A DNA stretch of 64,000 nt from Microbacterium murale (GCF_014635185.1 NZ_BMCM01000001.1:558001-622000); one strand, 5' to 3'; counted from the first letter of the stretch, positions 17,052-26,104 are shown. The notes: generated by a model from the letters alone, not told the origin. A program made the numbers and translations.

Positions 17052-17921
17052 TCAGCGGTGCCGCGCCACAACCTGCGCGACCGCTTCGCGCTCAGCATCC
17101 GTCGGCTCGGCGATGGCCATGCGGCAGTGCGTGTCGGTGACGCCGAGGGCGCGATAGCCCTCTTTCATGCGCGCCATGTCACCGCCGATGAGCGAGACGA
17201 CCTCGTCGACATCCGCCTGCGCTGCGGCGATGGCGGCGGCGTCTCCCGAACGAGCGGCATCCGCCAGCGCCCGGAACGGCTTCGGCGTCACCGATGAGAC
17301 GCCAGAGACGACACCCTGGGCGCCCGCTCCGACTGCGGCGATGAGGTCACGGTCGGCGCCGGTGTAGAGCTCGAAGCCCTCGGGCACCACGGCGCGGTAT
17401 GCAGCGATCTCTTCCAGCGACAATTCGCTGATCTTCGCGCCGACGACGTTCGGCAGGGCGGACAGCCGTACCAGGAGCTCAGGCGAGACCGGGTTTCCAC
17501 TGCGCGCAGGGTAGATGTACACGTACAGGCGCCCGTCGCCGACCGCATCCGACACGGCCTGGAAGTAGTCGAAGATCGCGTCATCGGTCGAACGCAGGTA
17601 GTACGGGGTGAGCGCGGCGAACTCGGTTGCACCGAGGTCGCGCGCGATCCGTGTGAGCCGAACGGCTTCGAAGGTGCTGGGCTGGCCGACGTGCACCACG
17701 ACGCGCATCAGATCAGCGAGCTCTGCGAGCGCGGCCTCGATCAGAGACGTGAATTCGGCCATGTCCACAGCGGGGAACTCACCCGTCGTCCCGAGCACGA
17801 AAGCGCCCTCGTTGCCCGACTCCCCCACGAACCGGAAGATCGCACGCGATCCCTCGAGATCGAGGCTCCCGTCGCGGTGGAACGCGGTCGGAATCGCCGT
17901 GAGGATGTCGTAACGGGTCAC
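17052..17921 (-). CDS. DapA-family aldolase/lyase (KDG-aldolase type)
   Basis: The 289-residue protein is a class I (beta/alpha)8 aldolase of the dihydrodipicolinate synthase/N-acetylneuraminate lyase superfamily. GTTGE lies at residues 44-48, the active-site Tyr135 in YIYPARSGN and the Schiff-base Lys163 in GAKISE, spaced 28 residues apart as in DapA. The context is not lysine synthesis: the gene overlaps tctA by 4 bases, so the enzyme probably acts on an acid brought in by that transporter, for example a 2-keto-3-deoxy sugar acid giving pyruvate plus an aldehyde. The exact substrate is unknown. Confidence 0.88.
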   Translation of the reverse strand: MTRYDILTAIPTAFHRDGSLDLEGSRAIFRFVGESGNEGAFVLGTTGEFPAVDMAEFTSLIEAALAELADLMRVVVHVGQPSTFEAVRLTRIARDLGATEFAALTPYYLRSTDDAIFDYFQAVSDAVGDGRLYVYIYPARSGNPVSPELLVRLSALPNVVGAKISELSLEEIAAYRAVVPEGFELYTGADRDLIAAVGAGAQGVVSGVSSVTPKPFRALADAARSGDAAAIAAAQADVDEVVSLIGGDMARMKEGYRALGVTDTHCRMAIAEPTDAEREAVAQVVARHR

Positions 17922-19567
17922 TTCTTGTTCTCCTTGGAGTTCTTGCGAAGCCGACGGCTCTTCGCCGCCTGCGGGTTGCGCACCGTCGAGGTGAGCAGGT
18001 CTGGGTCGGCGGCGAGCTCTTCATGCGCCTTCGAGAGCTGCGTCACGCTTGCCGTGTCGAGCACGGAATCGGCGAAGGATGCGCGCTCTGCGCGGGGCTT
18101 GCGTGCGGCGCGGATCGCAGGCATCACGATCGACAGCACAGCGAGCACGAGCAGCACGATCGCGATCGGGCTGACGACCTCGAAGAACGGCCTCGTCGGC
18201 AGGATCGCCAGCGTGCGGGCCAGATTCTCCTCGGCCAGCGGGCCGAGCAGCAGCCCCAGGACGACCGGCCCTGCCGGCACCTGCATCCGCTTGAGCAGCA
18301 CTCCGACGACACCGAACACGAGCATCGTGATGACGGTCGAGAGGCTGTTCGACGTGGCGTAGGTGCCGATGATGCAGAAGATCAGGATGCCGCTCCACAG
18401 GTACGGCTGCGGCACATCGAGCAGTTTCACCATGCCCTTCATGCGCACGAGGCTGAGTCCCAGAGAGAGCAGGGTGGCGACGAGCATGATGCCGACGATC
18501 GACACGACGAGGTCGGGCCGCTCGGTGAACAGCGTGGGGCCGGGGGTGATGCCCCAGATGATCATCGATCCGATCATGACCGCCATCACCGAGTCACCGG
18601 GGATGCCGAGCGCCATGGTCGTGGTGAGCGATCCGCCGAGTGTCGCGCTGGATGCCGTGTCGGATGCCGCGACGCCCTCGATCGAACCCTTCCCGAACAT
18701 CTCCGGGTGCTTGGAGGCCTTGCGGGCGCGCTCCCAGCCGATGAGTCCCGCGATGTCGCCACCCGCGGCGGGGATGAGCCCGACGCCGAGACCGACGGCG
18801 CCTGCGACTGCTGTGGCGCGTCCGCTCTGCTTGAATTCGGACTTGTTCGGCCACCAGCGACCGAGACTCGAGATCGGACGCACGTGGCTCTTGCGGTGGG
18901 TGAGCAGCTGATCGAACAGTTCGGCGATGCCGAAGAGCCCGATGATGACGGCGATGAAGTTCACGCCTTCGACGAGATCGAGCGAACCGAACGTGAAACG
19001 CTTGTCGGCGGTGGCCGCGTAGGTGCCGACGGTGCCGAGCATGAGTCCGAACACGCCGGCGAGGATGCCCTTGAGCATCGACTTCGACGAGATGCCGATC
19101 ATGATCGCGATGCCGAACACGACGAGCGCGAACAGCTCGGGCGATTTGAAGTAGTCGCGGGCGAAGCTCGCGATCGGCACGGCCGCCAGCGCGAAGAGCA
19201 CGAGCGAGGCGAGGATGCCGACGGCCGAGACGATGGCCGACATAGTGAGGGCGAGGCCGGCCCTGCCCTGTTTCGCCATCGGATAGCCGTCGAGCGTGGT
19301 GGCGATGGATGCCGGAGTACCCGGAGTGTTGATGAGGATCGACGGCACCCGGTCGCCGAAGTTCGCGGCGACATAGATCGTGAGCAGCACCGCGAGGCCC
19401 TGCACGGGTTCCAGAGTCATGGTGAAGCCGGCGGCGAGCGCGACGGCCATGGTCGCCGTGATGCCGGGGAACGCCCCGACCATGAAGCCGAGCAGCAGTC
19501 CGACGAGCATGTACAGCAGGATCGAGATGTCGAGGAGCGAGTTCAGCCCCTCCAGCAGCGGGGTCAT
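17918..19567 (-). CDS. tctA: Tripartite tricarboxylate-type transporter, large permease TctA
   Basis: A 549-residue integral membrane protein of the TctA family with about 11-12 helices. The family-typical segment LLGFMVGAFPGITATMAVAL is near the N-terminus and GDRVPSILINTPGTPASIATTLDG follows. The track is open upstream, but ATG 19567 gives the normal N-terminus and overlaps the tctB stop (ATGA). The C-terminal cytoplasmic tail is unusually long and basic (ends KSRRLRKNSKENKK). It forms the channel of a secondary, binding-protein-dependent importer for a carboxylate, working with the TctB and TctC proteins encoded upstream. Confidence 0.93.
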   Translation of the reverse strand: MTPLLEGLNSLLDISILLYMLVGLLLGFMVGAFPGITATMAVALAAGFTMTLEPVQGLAVLLTIYVAANFGDRVPSILINTPGTPASIATTLDGYPMAKQGRAGLALTMSAIVSAVGILASLVLFALAAVPIASFARDYFKSPELFALVVFGIAIMIGISSKSMLKGILAGVFGLMLGTVGTYAATADKRFTFGSLDLVEGVNFIAVIIGLFGIAELFDQLLTHRKSHVRPISSLGRWWPNKSEFKQSGRATAVAGAVGLGVGLIPAAGGDIAGLIGWERARKASKHPEMFGKGSIEGVAASDTASSATLGGSLTTTMALGIPGDSVMAVMIGSMIIWGITPGPTLFTERPDLVVSIVGIMLVATLLSLGLSLVRMKGMVKLLDVPQPYLWSGILIFCIIGTYATSNSLSTVITMLVFGVVGVLLKRMQVPAGPVVLGLLLGPLAEENLARTLAILPTRPFFEVVSPIAIVLLVLAVLSIVMPAIRAARKPRAERASFADSVLDTASVTQLSKAHEELAADPDLLTSTVRNPQAAKSRRLRKNSKENKK

Positions 19568-20091
19568 AGCGGGATCCTCAGCAGCATCCCGAACACGACG
19601 TAGATGAACGCCGTGATGGATGCGGTGTAGATGACGAGACTCAGCCAGCGCCGGTGCCCGTAGACGAGCATGAGGCCGGCCATGAGCAGGGCGGCGGCGA
19701 TCGGGAACACCTCGACGCGGTAGCCGAACAGGATGACGGACCCGAGCGACCACAGCGCGATGAACGCGATCGAGATCACGAGCGTCGCCGCGACCCGTAC
19801 GACGCCTCCCGGCTGGATGCGCTCGATGTCCTCACGGCCCGGCGCGGGTCGGGTGATGGCGATGACGAGGAGCACGATCGCCACGACGATGCCGGTGACG
19901 GCAAGGACCATCGGCCAGAAGCGCGCATCGATCTGCCCGGGAGCAGCCTCGCGCCGGAGGGAGATCTGAGTGGTGAGCGCCAGGTAGCCGACGGTCACCG
20001 CGAGCGCGACGATGGCGAACGCGATCTCAAGCCCACGCGACGGCGTCGCGCCCTGGTACTCGTCGCTCTCGGCGACTTCTGTTGAAGACAT
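19564..20091 (-). CDS. tctB: Tripartite tricarboxylate-type transporter, small permease TctB
   Basis: A 175-residue membrane protein with four predicted helices, typical for the small TctB subunit. An N-terminal hydrophilic stretch MSSTEVAESDEYQG precedes helix 1. The start at 20091 is chosen over an in-frame upstream start because GGAGG lies just before it. It overlaps tctA by 4 bases and follows tctC after a 56-base gap that holds a strong hairpin. Confidence 0.88.
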   Translation of the reverse strand: MSSTEVAESDEYQGATPSRGLEIAFAIVALAVTVGYLALTTQISLRREAAPGQIDARFWPMVLAVTGIVVAIVLLVIAITRPAPGREDIERIQPGGVVRVAATLVISIAFIALWSLGSVILFGYRVEVFPIAAALLMAGLMLVYGHRRWLSLVIYTASITAFIYVVFGMLLRIPL

Positions 20092-20108
20092 GTGCTTCCT
20101 CCGACGGA

Positions 20109-20141
20109 TGCGGAGGTCGGAGAGTGACCCCGACCTCCGCA
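20109..20141 (-). terminator. Post-binding-protein hairpin (attenuator)
   Basis: Arms TGCGGAGGTCGG and CCGACCTCCGCA form a perfect 12-bp stem with a 9-base loop, between the tctC stop (20148) and the tctB start (20091). It has the same placement as the hairpins at 11244, 30340 and 45043. Confidence 0.75.
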
Positions 20142-20147
20142 AGGTGA

Positions 20148-21116
20148 TCAACCCAGCAGATCCTGGAACAGCGCGAACTGTTCGCCGACGAACTCGGTGA
20201 ACTCGGCGGAGTCGCGGTAGACGACCAGGTTTCCGGCGTCTTCCTGGAACTTCGTGTAGGTGTCGGATTCGACGGCCTCCTTGATGGCGGCCTCGAGGGT
20301 GTCGTGCACGTCATCCGGCAGGCCTGCCGGAGCGTAGATTCCGCCCCAACCGCCGAAGACGAGCTCGGTGCCGATGGCCTCTTCCGCCGTGGGCACGTCT
20401 GGTGCGTCGGGGTGGCGCTCATCGTTCATCACGGCGAGGATGCGCACTGCGTCGCCCTGCGAAAGTGCTTCGCCGAGCCCGGAGACCGCGGCGACGGTCT
20501 CACCGGACGCAGCCGCGGCGACGGCGGGTGCGCCGCCGTCATACGGAACCGGAGTGACCTCTCCGCCGGTCTCCGCGCCCAGCGCGATGCTCGCCGCCTC
20601 CCAGATCGAACCGGCGCCCGAGTTGGCGATCGTGACCGGTGCCGTCTTGGACTGTGCGACGAGATCTTCGAGCGTCTGGATGTCGCTGCCGGCCGACACC
20701 GTGATGACGCCGGGGGCGAGCATGATCTGGCCGAGCATGTCGAAGTTCTCGGGCAGGACGTTCGCATCCTGCGTCGTGTTGAGCATGGCGATCTCGACCG
20801 GGCCGAAGCCGATCACGTAGCCGTCGGGGTCCTGCTCGGCGACGTACTCCATCGCGAGCGCACCGGCGGCGCCAGGCATGTTCTCCGGGATGACACTGAC
20901 GTCGAGGATCTTCTCGAGTTCGGTGGCCAGCGCGCGCGACGACAGATCGGAGCCACCGCCAGGGTTGGCCTGGATGATCAGCCGGATGTCCTTCTCGGGG
21001 AAGGAGGACGCAGCATCGCCGCCCTCTTCCACCTTCGTGCATCCGGACATGATCAGTGCGGCTGCGGTGAAGACCGCGGCGGCTGCGAGCACGCGGTTCA
21101 CACGCTTGATGGGCAT
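20148..21116 (-). CDS. tctC: Tripartite tricarboxylate-type transporter binding lipoprotein TctC
   Basis: A 322-residue extracytoplasmic binding protein of the TctC/Bug family. The lipobox reads LIMSGC, which is expected in a Gram-positive where the protein must be tethered. Family segments include DIRLIIQANPGGGSDLSSR, GYVIGFGP and FGGWGGIYAPAGLPDD. It is the first gene of the tctC-tctB-tctA-aldolase operon. A perfect 20-base palindrome lies 58 bases upstream of its start and is probably the operator for the GntR protein encoded next to it. The ligand is likely a sugar acid or other carboxylate. Confidence 0.92.
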   Translation of the reverse strand: MPIKRVNRVLAAAAVFTAAALIMSGCTKVEEGGDAASSFPEKDIRLIIQANPGGGSDLSSRALATELEKILDVSVIPENMPGAAGALAMEYVAEQDPDGYVIGFGPVEIAMLNTTQDANVLPENFDMLGQIMLAPGVITVSAGSDIQTLEDLVAQSKTAPVTIANSGAGSIWEAASIALGAETGGEVTPVPYDGGAPAVAAAASGETVAAVSGLGEALSQGDAVRILAVMNDERHPDAPDVPTAEEAIGTELVFGGWGGIYAPAGLPDDVHDTLEAAIKEAVESDTYTKFQEDAGNLVVYRDSAEFTEFVGEQFALFQDLLG

Positions 21117-21173
21117 CTTTGCTCCTCTTTGAGTGCAGGTGGGGACCGTACCAACGGACCCGAGCGTAGCATT

Positions 21174-21193
21174 GTTGACTGTTAACAGTCAAC
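21174..21193. promoter_or_regulatory. GntR-type operator before tctC
   Basis: GTTGACTGTTAACAGTCAAC is a perfect 20-base palindrome located 58-77 bases before tctC. The core ACTGTTAACAGT recurs with two changes before the GntR gene itself (21951). Confidence 0.8.
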
Positions 21194-21269
21194 GTCGCAT
21201 GGGTCGTCGATGTCCGAGGTCGTCGGGGCAGGGCCGCGGACGCGGGACTGCCAGGTCAGGGCAAGCGGA

Positions 21270-21935
21270 TCAGGGTCGCCGCTGCGACAGCTCGCTGAGC
21301 ATCCGATCGCGCGCACCGTCGAGATGCTCGGTGAGCACGGTGGCGGCCTGCTCGGGCGAACCGGTGCGCATCACGTCCATGAGCCTGACATGATCGCCCG
21401 ACGACTCGTGCAGGTCATCGTCGTGATTGATCGTCACCTCGAGAAGTGCTGAGAAGGTGGGCAGGTACTGCTGCCATGCGCCCGCCAGCCGCGGATGGTC
21501 GGCGAGGGCGTAGATCTGCGAATGGAACTCGAGATCCGCAGCGACGAACGCGGCGTGATCGCCGGAATCGGCGGCCTCTCCCATGCGTCCGACGGCCGCA
21601 GCCATCGCTGTCCAGCGTGAGGGGTCCTCGACGCGCATCGCCCGCGACAACGCCAGCTGCTCGAGGGCGCCCCGCAGGCTGTAGAGCTGATCGACGTCGT
21701 CGTGGGTGAGGCCGACGATGTACACCCCGCGCGGGCGCTGCACCTCGACCAGCTTCTCGAAGCTCAGCTGCGTCAGGGCGTCGCGGATCGGACCGCGACT
21801 GACGGCGAACTCCTCGGCCAGCGCTTCCTCGGTGATGCGCTCGCCCGGAGCGAGCTCTCCACGAACGATGCGCTGTCGCAGCACACCCGCGACCTGGGCG
21901 CCAAGAGATTCACCGCGCTTCACTGTCTGCGTCAA
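21270..21935 (-). CDS. GntR family regulator, FCD (FadR) subfamily
   Basis: The 221-residue protein has an N-terminal winged helix (LRQRIVRGELAPGERITEEALAEEFAVSRGPIRDAL) and a C-terminal all-helical FCD effector domain with conserved Asp/His positions (DLEFHSQIYALADHP, DHVRLMDVM). The frame is open to 22040, but a TTG at 21935 preceded by AGGAGG fits the family N-terminus best. The gene lies upstream of and parallel to the tct operon. It most likely senses the imported acid or its breakdown product and releases the tctC promoter. A second operator-like site overlaps its own ribosome-binding region. Confidence 0.88.
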   Translation of the reverse strand: MTQTVKRGESLGAQVAGVLRQRIVRGELAPGERITEEALAEEFAVSRGPIRDALTQLSFEKLVEVQRPRGVYIVGLTHDDVDQLYSLRGALEQLALSRAMRVEDPSRWTAMAAAVGRMGEAADSGDHAAFVAADLEFHSQIYALADHPRLAGAWQQYLPTFSALLEVTINHDDDLHESSGDHVRLMDVMRTGSPEQAATVLTEHLDGARDRMLSELSQRRP

Positions 21936-21950
21936 GATGACCTCCTGTTT

Positions 21951-21962
21951 ACTGTTGACAGG
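21951..21962. promoter_or_regulatory. GntR-type operator-like site at its own gene
   Basis: ACTGTTGACAGG matches the core ACTGTTAACAGT of the tctC operator in 10 of 12 positions. It lies immediately upstream of the AGGAGG ribosome site of the GntR gene, suggesting autoregulation. Confidence 0.5.
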
Positions 21963-22009
21963 ATACACACCCGGCAGCCATCGGCGCACTGAGGAACAGG
22001 GTCGAGGCG

Positions 22010-22435
22010 TCAGTCCTCGCCGCGACCGCCCGGCCGCCACAGCACGATGTCGGTGGAGCGGCGGATGCGGCGGCCGCTCGGCACGGGGACGACGCCGCTC
22101 GCACCGGCGGCGAACACACGCACGCCGGGGCGGTTCTCGCGTTCGGCGCGCAGTGCGCCTTCGAGATCGACGACTCTGCGGCGCAGCATCCGCACCTCGT
22201 CCTCGAGATCGAGCAGGCGAGCGATCGCGGGCAGGCTCATGCCATCGGCGGAGAGGCGGGCGACCTCGCGCAGCTGGGCGATGTTGCGTGCCGAGTAGCG
22301 GCGGGAGCCGCCGCGCGTGCGACCAGGGACGACGAGTCCTATCCGGTCGTACTGACGCAGAGTCTGCGGGTGCATGCCCGCGAACTCCGCGGCGACGGCG
22401 ATCGCGAAGATCGGGGCGTCTTCATCCTCGACCAT
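22010..22435 (-). CDS. hspR: Heat-shock repressor HspR (MerR family)
   Basis: A 141-residue MerR-type regulator with FAIAVAAEFAGMHPQTLRQYDRIGLVVPGRTRGGSRRYS, the characteristic HspR DNA-binding domain, then a short coiled coil. ATG 22435 is chosen because GGAGGTGATC precedes it. It is the last gene of the dnaK operon. By established knowledge HspR binds HAIR inverted repeats and uses DnaK as co-repressor, so it shuts off its own operon when free DnaK is abundant. HAIR-like sites are found before dnaK at 26028. Confidence 0.93.
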   Translation of the reverse strand: MVEDEDAPIFAIAVAAEFAGMHPQTLRQYDRIGLVVPGRTRGGSRRYSARNIAQLREVARLSADGMSLPAIARLLDLEDEVRMLRRRVVDLEGALRAERENRPGVRVFAAGASGVVPVPSGRRIRRSTDIVLWRPGGRGED

Positions 22436-22462
22436 CGCGATCACCTCCGCTCGACCCGTTCA

Positions 22463-23449
22463 TCAGGCCTGCGCCTTCGCCATCAACTCCGCACGCGGGT
22501 TCTCCTTCGGCTCCAGGTCGTGGAACTTCTGCAGCGCTTCGCGCGCGGCATCGTCCAGGTGCGTCGGCACCGCGACCTGCAGCTCGGCGAGGAGATCGCC
22601 CGTGCCCTTCGACGATGCGACGCCGCGGCCCTTGACGCGCAGGACACGTCCGGAGGGCGTACCCGGTGCGACACGGAGCTTCACGATGTCGCCCGCCAGG
22701 GTCGGCACCTCGATCGTCGCGCCGAGCGTCGCCTCGGTGAAGGTCACCGGCACCGTCAGGCGCAGGTTCAGACCGTCGCGAGTGAAGACCGGATGCGGAC
22801 GCACCTTGATCTGCACGACGATGTCGCCGTTCTCCCCACCGTCGGGAGATGGGCGACCGCGGCCCCGCAGACGGATCTTCTGCCCGTCTGCGACACCGGC
22901 AGGGATCTTCACCTTGAACGGCTTGCCGTCCTCGCCCTGCAGCGAGATGGTCTCGCCTTGCACGGCGGTCGCGAAGTCGAGCGTCGTGCGCGCAGTGACG
23001 TCCGCGCCCTTCTGCGGTCCGCCGAATCCGCGGTATCCGCCGCTCGTCTGGCCGAAGCGGCCGGAGCCGAAGTTCCCGCCCTGACTCTGATTGAACATCG
23101 CGAAGATGTCCTCGAAGTCGGCGTTGCTCTGGCCCCGCCCGCCCTGACCGAACCGGCTGAACACGTCTTCGAAGCCGCCAGCGCCGCCGCCGCTCGCCGT
23201 GAACCGCGCACCCGAACCCATGGCCCGGATCTCGTCGTACTCCTTGCGCTGCTCCGAATCCGAGAGCACCGAGTACGCCTCGCTGATCTCCTTGAACATC
23301 GCCTCGGCCTTCGCATCACCCTGATTGGAGTCGGGGTGGTACTTGCGCGCGAGTTTGCGGTACGTCTTCTTCAGATCCGCATCACTGACGTCCTTCGCGA
23401 CGCCGAGCGTCTTGTAGAAGTCCTTGTCGAACCAGTCCTGGCTAGCCAT
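22463..23449 (-). CDS. dnaJ: Chaperone DnaJ (zinc-finger-less type)
   Basis: The 328-residue J protein has an N-terminal J domain with HPD (KYHPDSN) at about residues 38-40, a Gly/Phe-rich linker (about 80-145) and two C-terminal beta domains (KVKIPAGVADGQKIRLRGRG). The four CxxCxGxG zinc repeats of class I DnaJ are absent, so this is the short type that accompanies dnaK-grpE-hspR in actinobacteria; a full class I DnaJ is probably encoded elsewhere. It stimulates DnaK ATP hydrolysis and delivers unfolded clients. It starts 11 bases after grpE. Confidence 0.95.
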   Translation of the reverse strand: MASQDWFDKDFYKTLGVAKDVSDADLKKTYRKLARKYHPDSNQGDAKAEAMFKEISEAYSVLSDSEQRKEYDEIRAMGSGARFTASGGGAGGFEDVFSRFGQGGRGQSNADFEDIFAMFNQSQGGNFGSGRFGQTSGGYRGFGGPQKGADVTARTTLDFATAVQGETISLQGEDGKPFKVKIPAGVADGQKIRLRGRGRPSPDGGENGDIVVQIKVRPHPVFTRDGLNLRLTVPVTFTEATLGATIEVPTLAGDIVKLRVAPGTPSGRVLRVKGRGVASSKGTGDLLAELQVAVPTHLDDAAREALQKFHDLEPKENPRAELMAKAQA

Positions 23450-23460
23450 CGATCACCCGC

Positions 23461-24102
23461 CTACTCAGCGGGCACCGCGACGACGACCTTCGCCGGGCGC
23501 AGCTCGACATCGCCGAGACGATATCCCACCTCGACGACCTCAAGGATCGTCGAGGATTCTGCGCCTGGAGTCGGCTGCTGGAAGATCGCCTCATGGTGCT
23601 GCGGGTCGAAGATCTCGCCCTTCTCCCCATAGGCGACGACGCCGAGACGCTCGACCATTGCACGGATCTTCTCGCCGATCACGAAGAACGGCGTCCCGTC
23701 GACGAGATCGCCGTGCTGGGTCGCACGGTCGAGGTCGTCGAGCACGGGGATCAGGCCCTTGGCCGCTTCGCCCTTCGCGCGGTCGATCTCGAGCTGACGC
23801 TGCTCTTCGGTACGCCGACGGTAGTTGGCGTACTCGGCCTGCAGTCGCTTGAGGTCGTTGAGCAGAGTGCTCTCGAGGTCGGCGAGCACGGCGTCCTCCG
23901 CCGCGGCCTCACCGGTCTGCTCCGCGCCGAGGATGTCGTCGACCGTGAGGTCGTCGTCGGATCCTTCGGCAGCGGCAGCCTCCGCAGAGTCAGGGTTCTC
24001 CTGCGACGCTGCGCCTTCCTGCGGCGATGGGCCGGATGCCGCAGCATCCGACCCCTCGTCCTCAGGAACTTCACCGTTCTCGTTGAAGTTCTTGTCTGTC
24101 AT
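23461..24102 (-). CDS. grpE: Nucleotide exchange factor GrpE
   Basis: The 213-residue protein has a long acidic, Ala-rich N-terminal region (about residues 1-75), a coiled-coil helix (LKRLQAEYANYRRRTEEQRQ) and the C-terminal beta domain with FDPQHHEAI and VVEVGYRLGDVELRPAKVVV. It forms a dimer that opens the DnaK nucleotide pocket. It begins 2 bases after the dnaK stop, so translation is coupled. Confidence 0.96.
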   Translation of the reverse strand: MTDKNFNENGEVPEDEGSDAAASGPSPQEGAASQENPDSAEAAAAEGSDDDLTVDDILGAEQTGEAAAEDAVLADLESTLLNDLKRLQAEYANYRRRTEEQRQLEIDRAKGEAAKGLIPVLDDLDRATQHGDLVDGTPFFVIGEKIRAMVERLGVVAYGEKGEIFDPQHHEAIFQQPTPGAESSTILEVVEVGYRLGDVELRPAKVVVAVPAE

Positions 24103-24104
24103 GG

Positions 24105-25967
24105 TTACTTCTTCTCGTCCTCGTCTTCGACGACCTCGGCGTCGACGACGTCCTCCTCGTCGGAGGCGTCACCGGCCGGGGCCTCGCCCTCAGCGGACTC
24201 GCCGGCTGCGGCATCCGCCTGGGACTGTGCGTAGATCGCCTCACCGAGCTTGCCCTGCGACTCGTTCAGCTTGTCGAACGCCACCTTCACGGCGTCGTCG
24301 TCCTCGCCGGCGAGAGCCGTCTTCAGAGCATCGACGTCAGCCTGGACGGTGTCCTTGACGTCGGCGGGGAGCTTGTCCTCGTTCTCCTTGATGAGCTTCT
24401 CGATCGAGTACGAGAGGGTCTCGGCCTGGTTGCGCTGCTCGAGAGCGTCTGCACGCTTCTTGTCGTCAGCGGCGTTCTCCTCCGCCTCGCGGACCATGCG
24501 CTCGATGTCTTCCTTCGACAGCGACGAGCCGCCGGTGATCGTCATCGACTGCTCCTTGCCGGTGCCCTTGTCCTTGGCGGACACGTGCACGATGCCGTTC
24601 GCGTCGATGTCGAACGTGACCTCGACCTGCGGGATGCCACGGGGAGCCGGAGCGATGCCCGTGAGCTCGAACGTACCGAGCGGCTTGTTGTCGCGGGTGA
24701 ACTCGCGCTCGCCCTGGAAGACCTGGATCGCGACGGACGGCTGGTTGTCGTCTGCCGTGGTGAAGGTCTCGCTGCGCTTGGTCGGGATGGCCGTGTTGCG
24801 CTCGATGAGCTTGGTCATCCGGCCGCCCTTGGTCTCGATGCCGAGGCTCAGCGGGGTGACGTCGATGAGCAGGACGTCCTTGCGCTCGCCCTTGAGGACA
24901 CCGGCCTGGAGCGCGGCTCCGACGGCGACGACCTCGTCAGGGTTGACGCCCTTGTTCGCTTCCTTGCCGGTCTCGCGCTTGACGAGTTCGGCGACGGCGG
25001 GCATACGGGTCGATCCACCGACGAGCACGACGTGGTCGATGTCTGCGACCTTGACGTTCGCCTCGCGGATGACGTCCTCGAAGGGCTTCTTGGTGCGGTC
25101 AAGCAGGTCCTTGGTGAGGTCCTCGAACTTCGCGCGCGTGATCGTCTCGCTCAGCGACACGGGGCCCGACTCGGTCAGAGACAGGTACGGCAGGTTGATC
25201 GAGGTGCTGGTCGAGGAGGAGAGCTCCTTCTTCGCCTGCTCCGCAGCCTCCTTCAGACGCTGCAGGGCGATCTTGTCGCCCGAGACGTCGACGCCGGTGG
25301 TCTCCTTGAACTGCTTGATGAGGTGGTCGACCAGGCGCTGGTCCCAGTCGTCACCGCCGAGGCGGTTGTCACCTGCAGTCGAGCGCACCTGGATCGTGGA
25401 GAAGTCGTCGTCCTTGCCCACCTCGAGCAGCGAGACGTCGAACGTTCCGCCACCGAGGTCGAAGACGAGGATGAGCTCGTCTTCCTTGCCGCGGTCGAGG
25501 CCGTAGGCCAGAGCGGCGGCGGTCGGCTCGTTGATGATGCGCAGCACGTTGAGGCCCGCGATCTCACCGGCTTCCTTCGTGGCCTGACGCTCGGCGTCGT
25601 TGAAGTAGGCGGGGACGGTGATGACGGCATCCGTCACGGTGTCACCGAGGTAGGACTCGGCGTCGCGCTTGAGCTTCATGAGGATGCGCGCGGAGATCTC
25701 CTGCGGCGTCCACTTCTTGCCGTCGATCTCGAAGCTCCAGTCGGTGCCCATGTGGCGCTTGACGGATGCGACGGTGCGGTCGACGTTCGTGACGGCCTGG
25801 CGCTTCGCGGTCTCACCGACGAGCACCTCGCCGTCCTTCGTGTATGCGACCACCGAGGGAGTGGTGCGGAAGCCCTCGGCGTTGGCGATGACCTTCGGCT
25901 CGCCACCTTCGAGGACGCTGACGACGGAGTTCGTCGTACCGAGGTCGATTCCAACAGCACGTGCCAT
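24105..25967 (-). CDS. dnaK: Chaperone DnaK (Hsp70)
   Basis: The 620-residue Hsp70 has an ATPase domain starting [18 protein letters not shown], the adenosine and phosphate motifs ([43 protein letters not shown]), a substrate-binding domain and a C-terminal lid ending in a Gly/Ala- and Asp/Glu-rich tail. The actinobacterial short form lacks part of the ATPase loop found in E. coli. The strong site GAAGGAG lies just before the start. It is the first gene of the dnaK-grpE-dnaJ-hspR operon, controlled by the promoter and HAIR sites directly upstream. Confidence 0.98.
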   Translation of the reverse strand: MARAVGIDLGTTNSVVSVLEGGEPKVIANAEGFRTTPSVVAYTKDGEVLVGETAKRQAVTNVDRTVASVKRHMGTDWSFEIDGKKWTPQEISARILMKLKRDAESYLGDTVTDAVITVPAYFNDAERQATKEAGEIAGLNVLRIINEPTAAALAYGLDRGKEDELILVFDLGGGTFDVSLLEVGKDDDFSTIQVRSTAGDNRLGGDDWDQRLVDHLIKQFKETTGVDVSGDKIALQRLKEAAEQAKKELSSSTSTSINLPYLSLTESGPVSLSETITRAKFEDLTKDLLDRTKKPFEDVIREANVKVADIDHVVLVGGSTRMPAVAELVKRETGKEANKGVNPDEVVAVGAALQAGVLKGERKDVLLIDVTPLSLGIETKGGRMTKLIERNTAIPTKRSETFTTADDNQPSVAIQVFQGEREFTRDNKPLGTFELTGIAPAPRGIPQVEVTFDIDANGIVHVSAKDKGTGKEQSMTITGGSSLSKEDIERMVREAEENAADDKKRADALEQRNQAETLSYSIEKLIKENEDKLPADVKDTVQADVDALKTALAGEDDDAVKVAFDKLNESQGKLGEAIYAQSQADAAAGESAEGEAPAGDASDEEDVVDAEVVEDEDEKK

Positions 25968-26027
25968 GTGATTTCTCCTTCTGTTGCTGACGTTGGTTGA
26001 TTCTTAAACCTGCGGCGACCAGGGAAA

Positions 26028-26075
26028 CCTGAGTCGCGATGACTCAACTGTAACGCGATGTCGAATATCTGTCAA
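26028..26075 (-). promoter_or_regulatory. dnaK promoter with HAIR operator
   Basis: On the minus strand TTGACA (26075-26070) and TACAGT (26052-26047) are spaced by 17 bases, a good vegetative promoter. The site CCTGAGT-N7-ACTCAAC (26028-26048) matches the HspR consensus CTTGAGT-N7-ACTCAAG in 12 of 14 positions and overlaps the -10 and start region, where repressor would block transcription. Confidence 0.8.
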
Positions 26076-26081
26076 AGCAAA

Positions 26082-26102
26082 CTTGATATGAGGTCGCTCA
26101 AC
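26082..26102. promoter_or_regulatory. Second, degenerate HAIR-like site
   Basis: CTTGATA-N7-GCTCAAC keeps 10 of 14 consensus positions of the HAIR element and lies just upstream of the dnaK -35 box, next to the lipase stop. Tandem HAIR sites are known before actinobacterial dnaK operons. Confidence 0.45.
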
Positions 26103-26104
26103 TT

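Noticed and set aside
18023-19603. 526-residue plus-strand open frame opposite tctA
   Set aside because: Its Asp/His/Arg-rich composition is that of a shadow frame; tctA on the minus strand has full family motifs.
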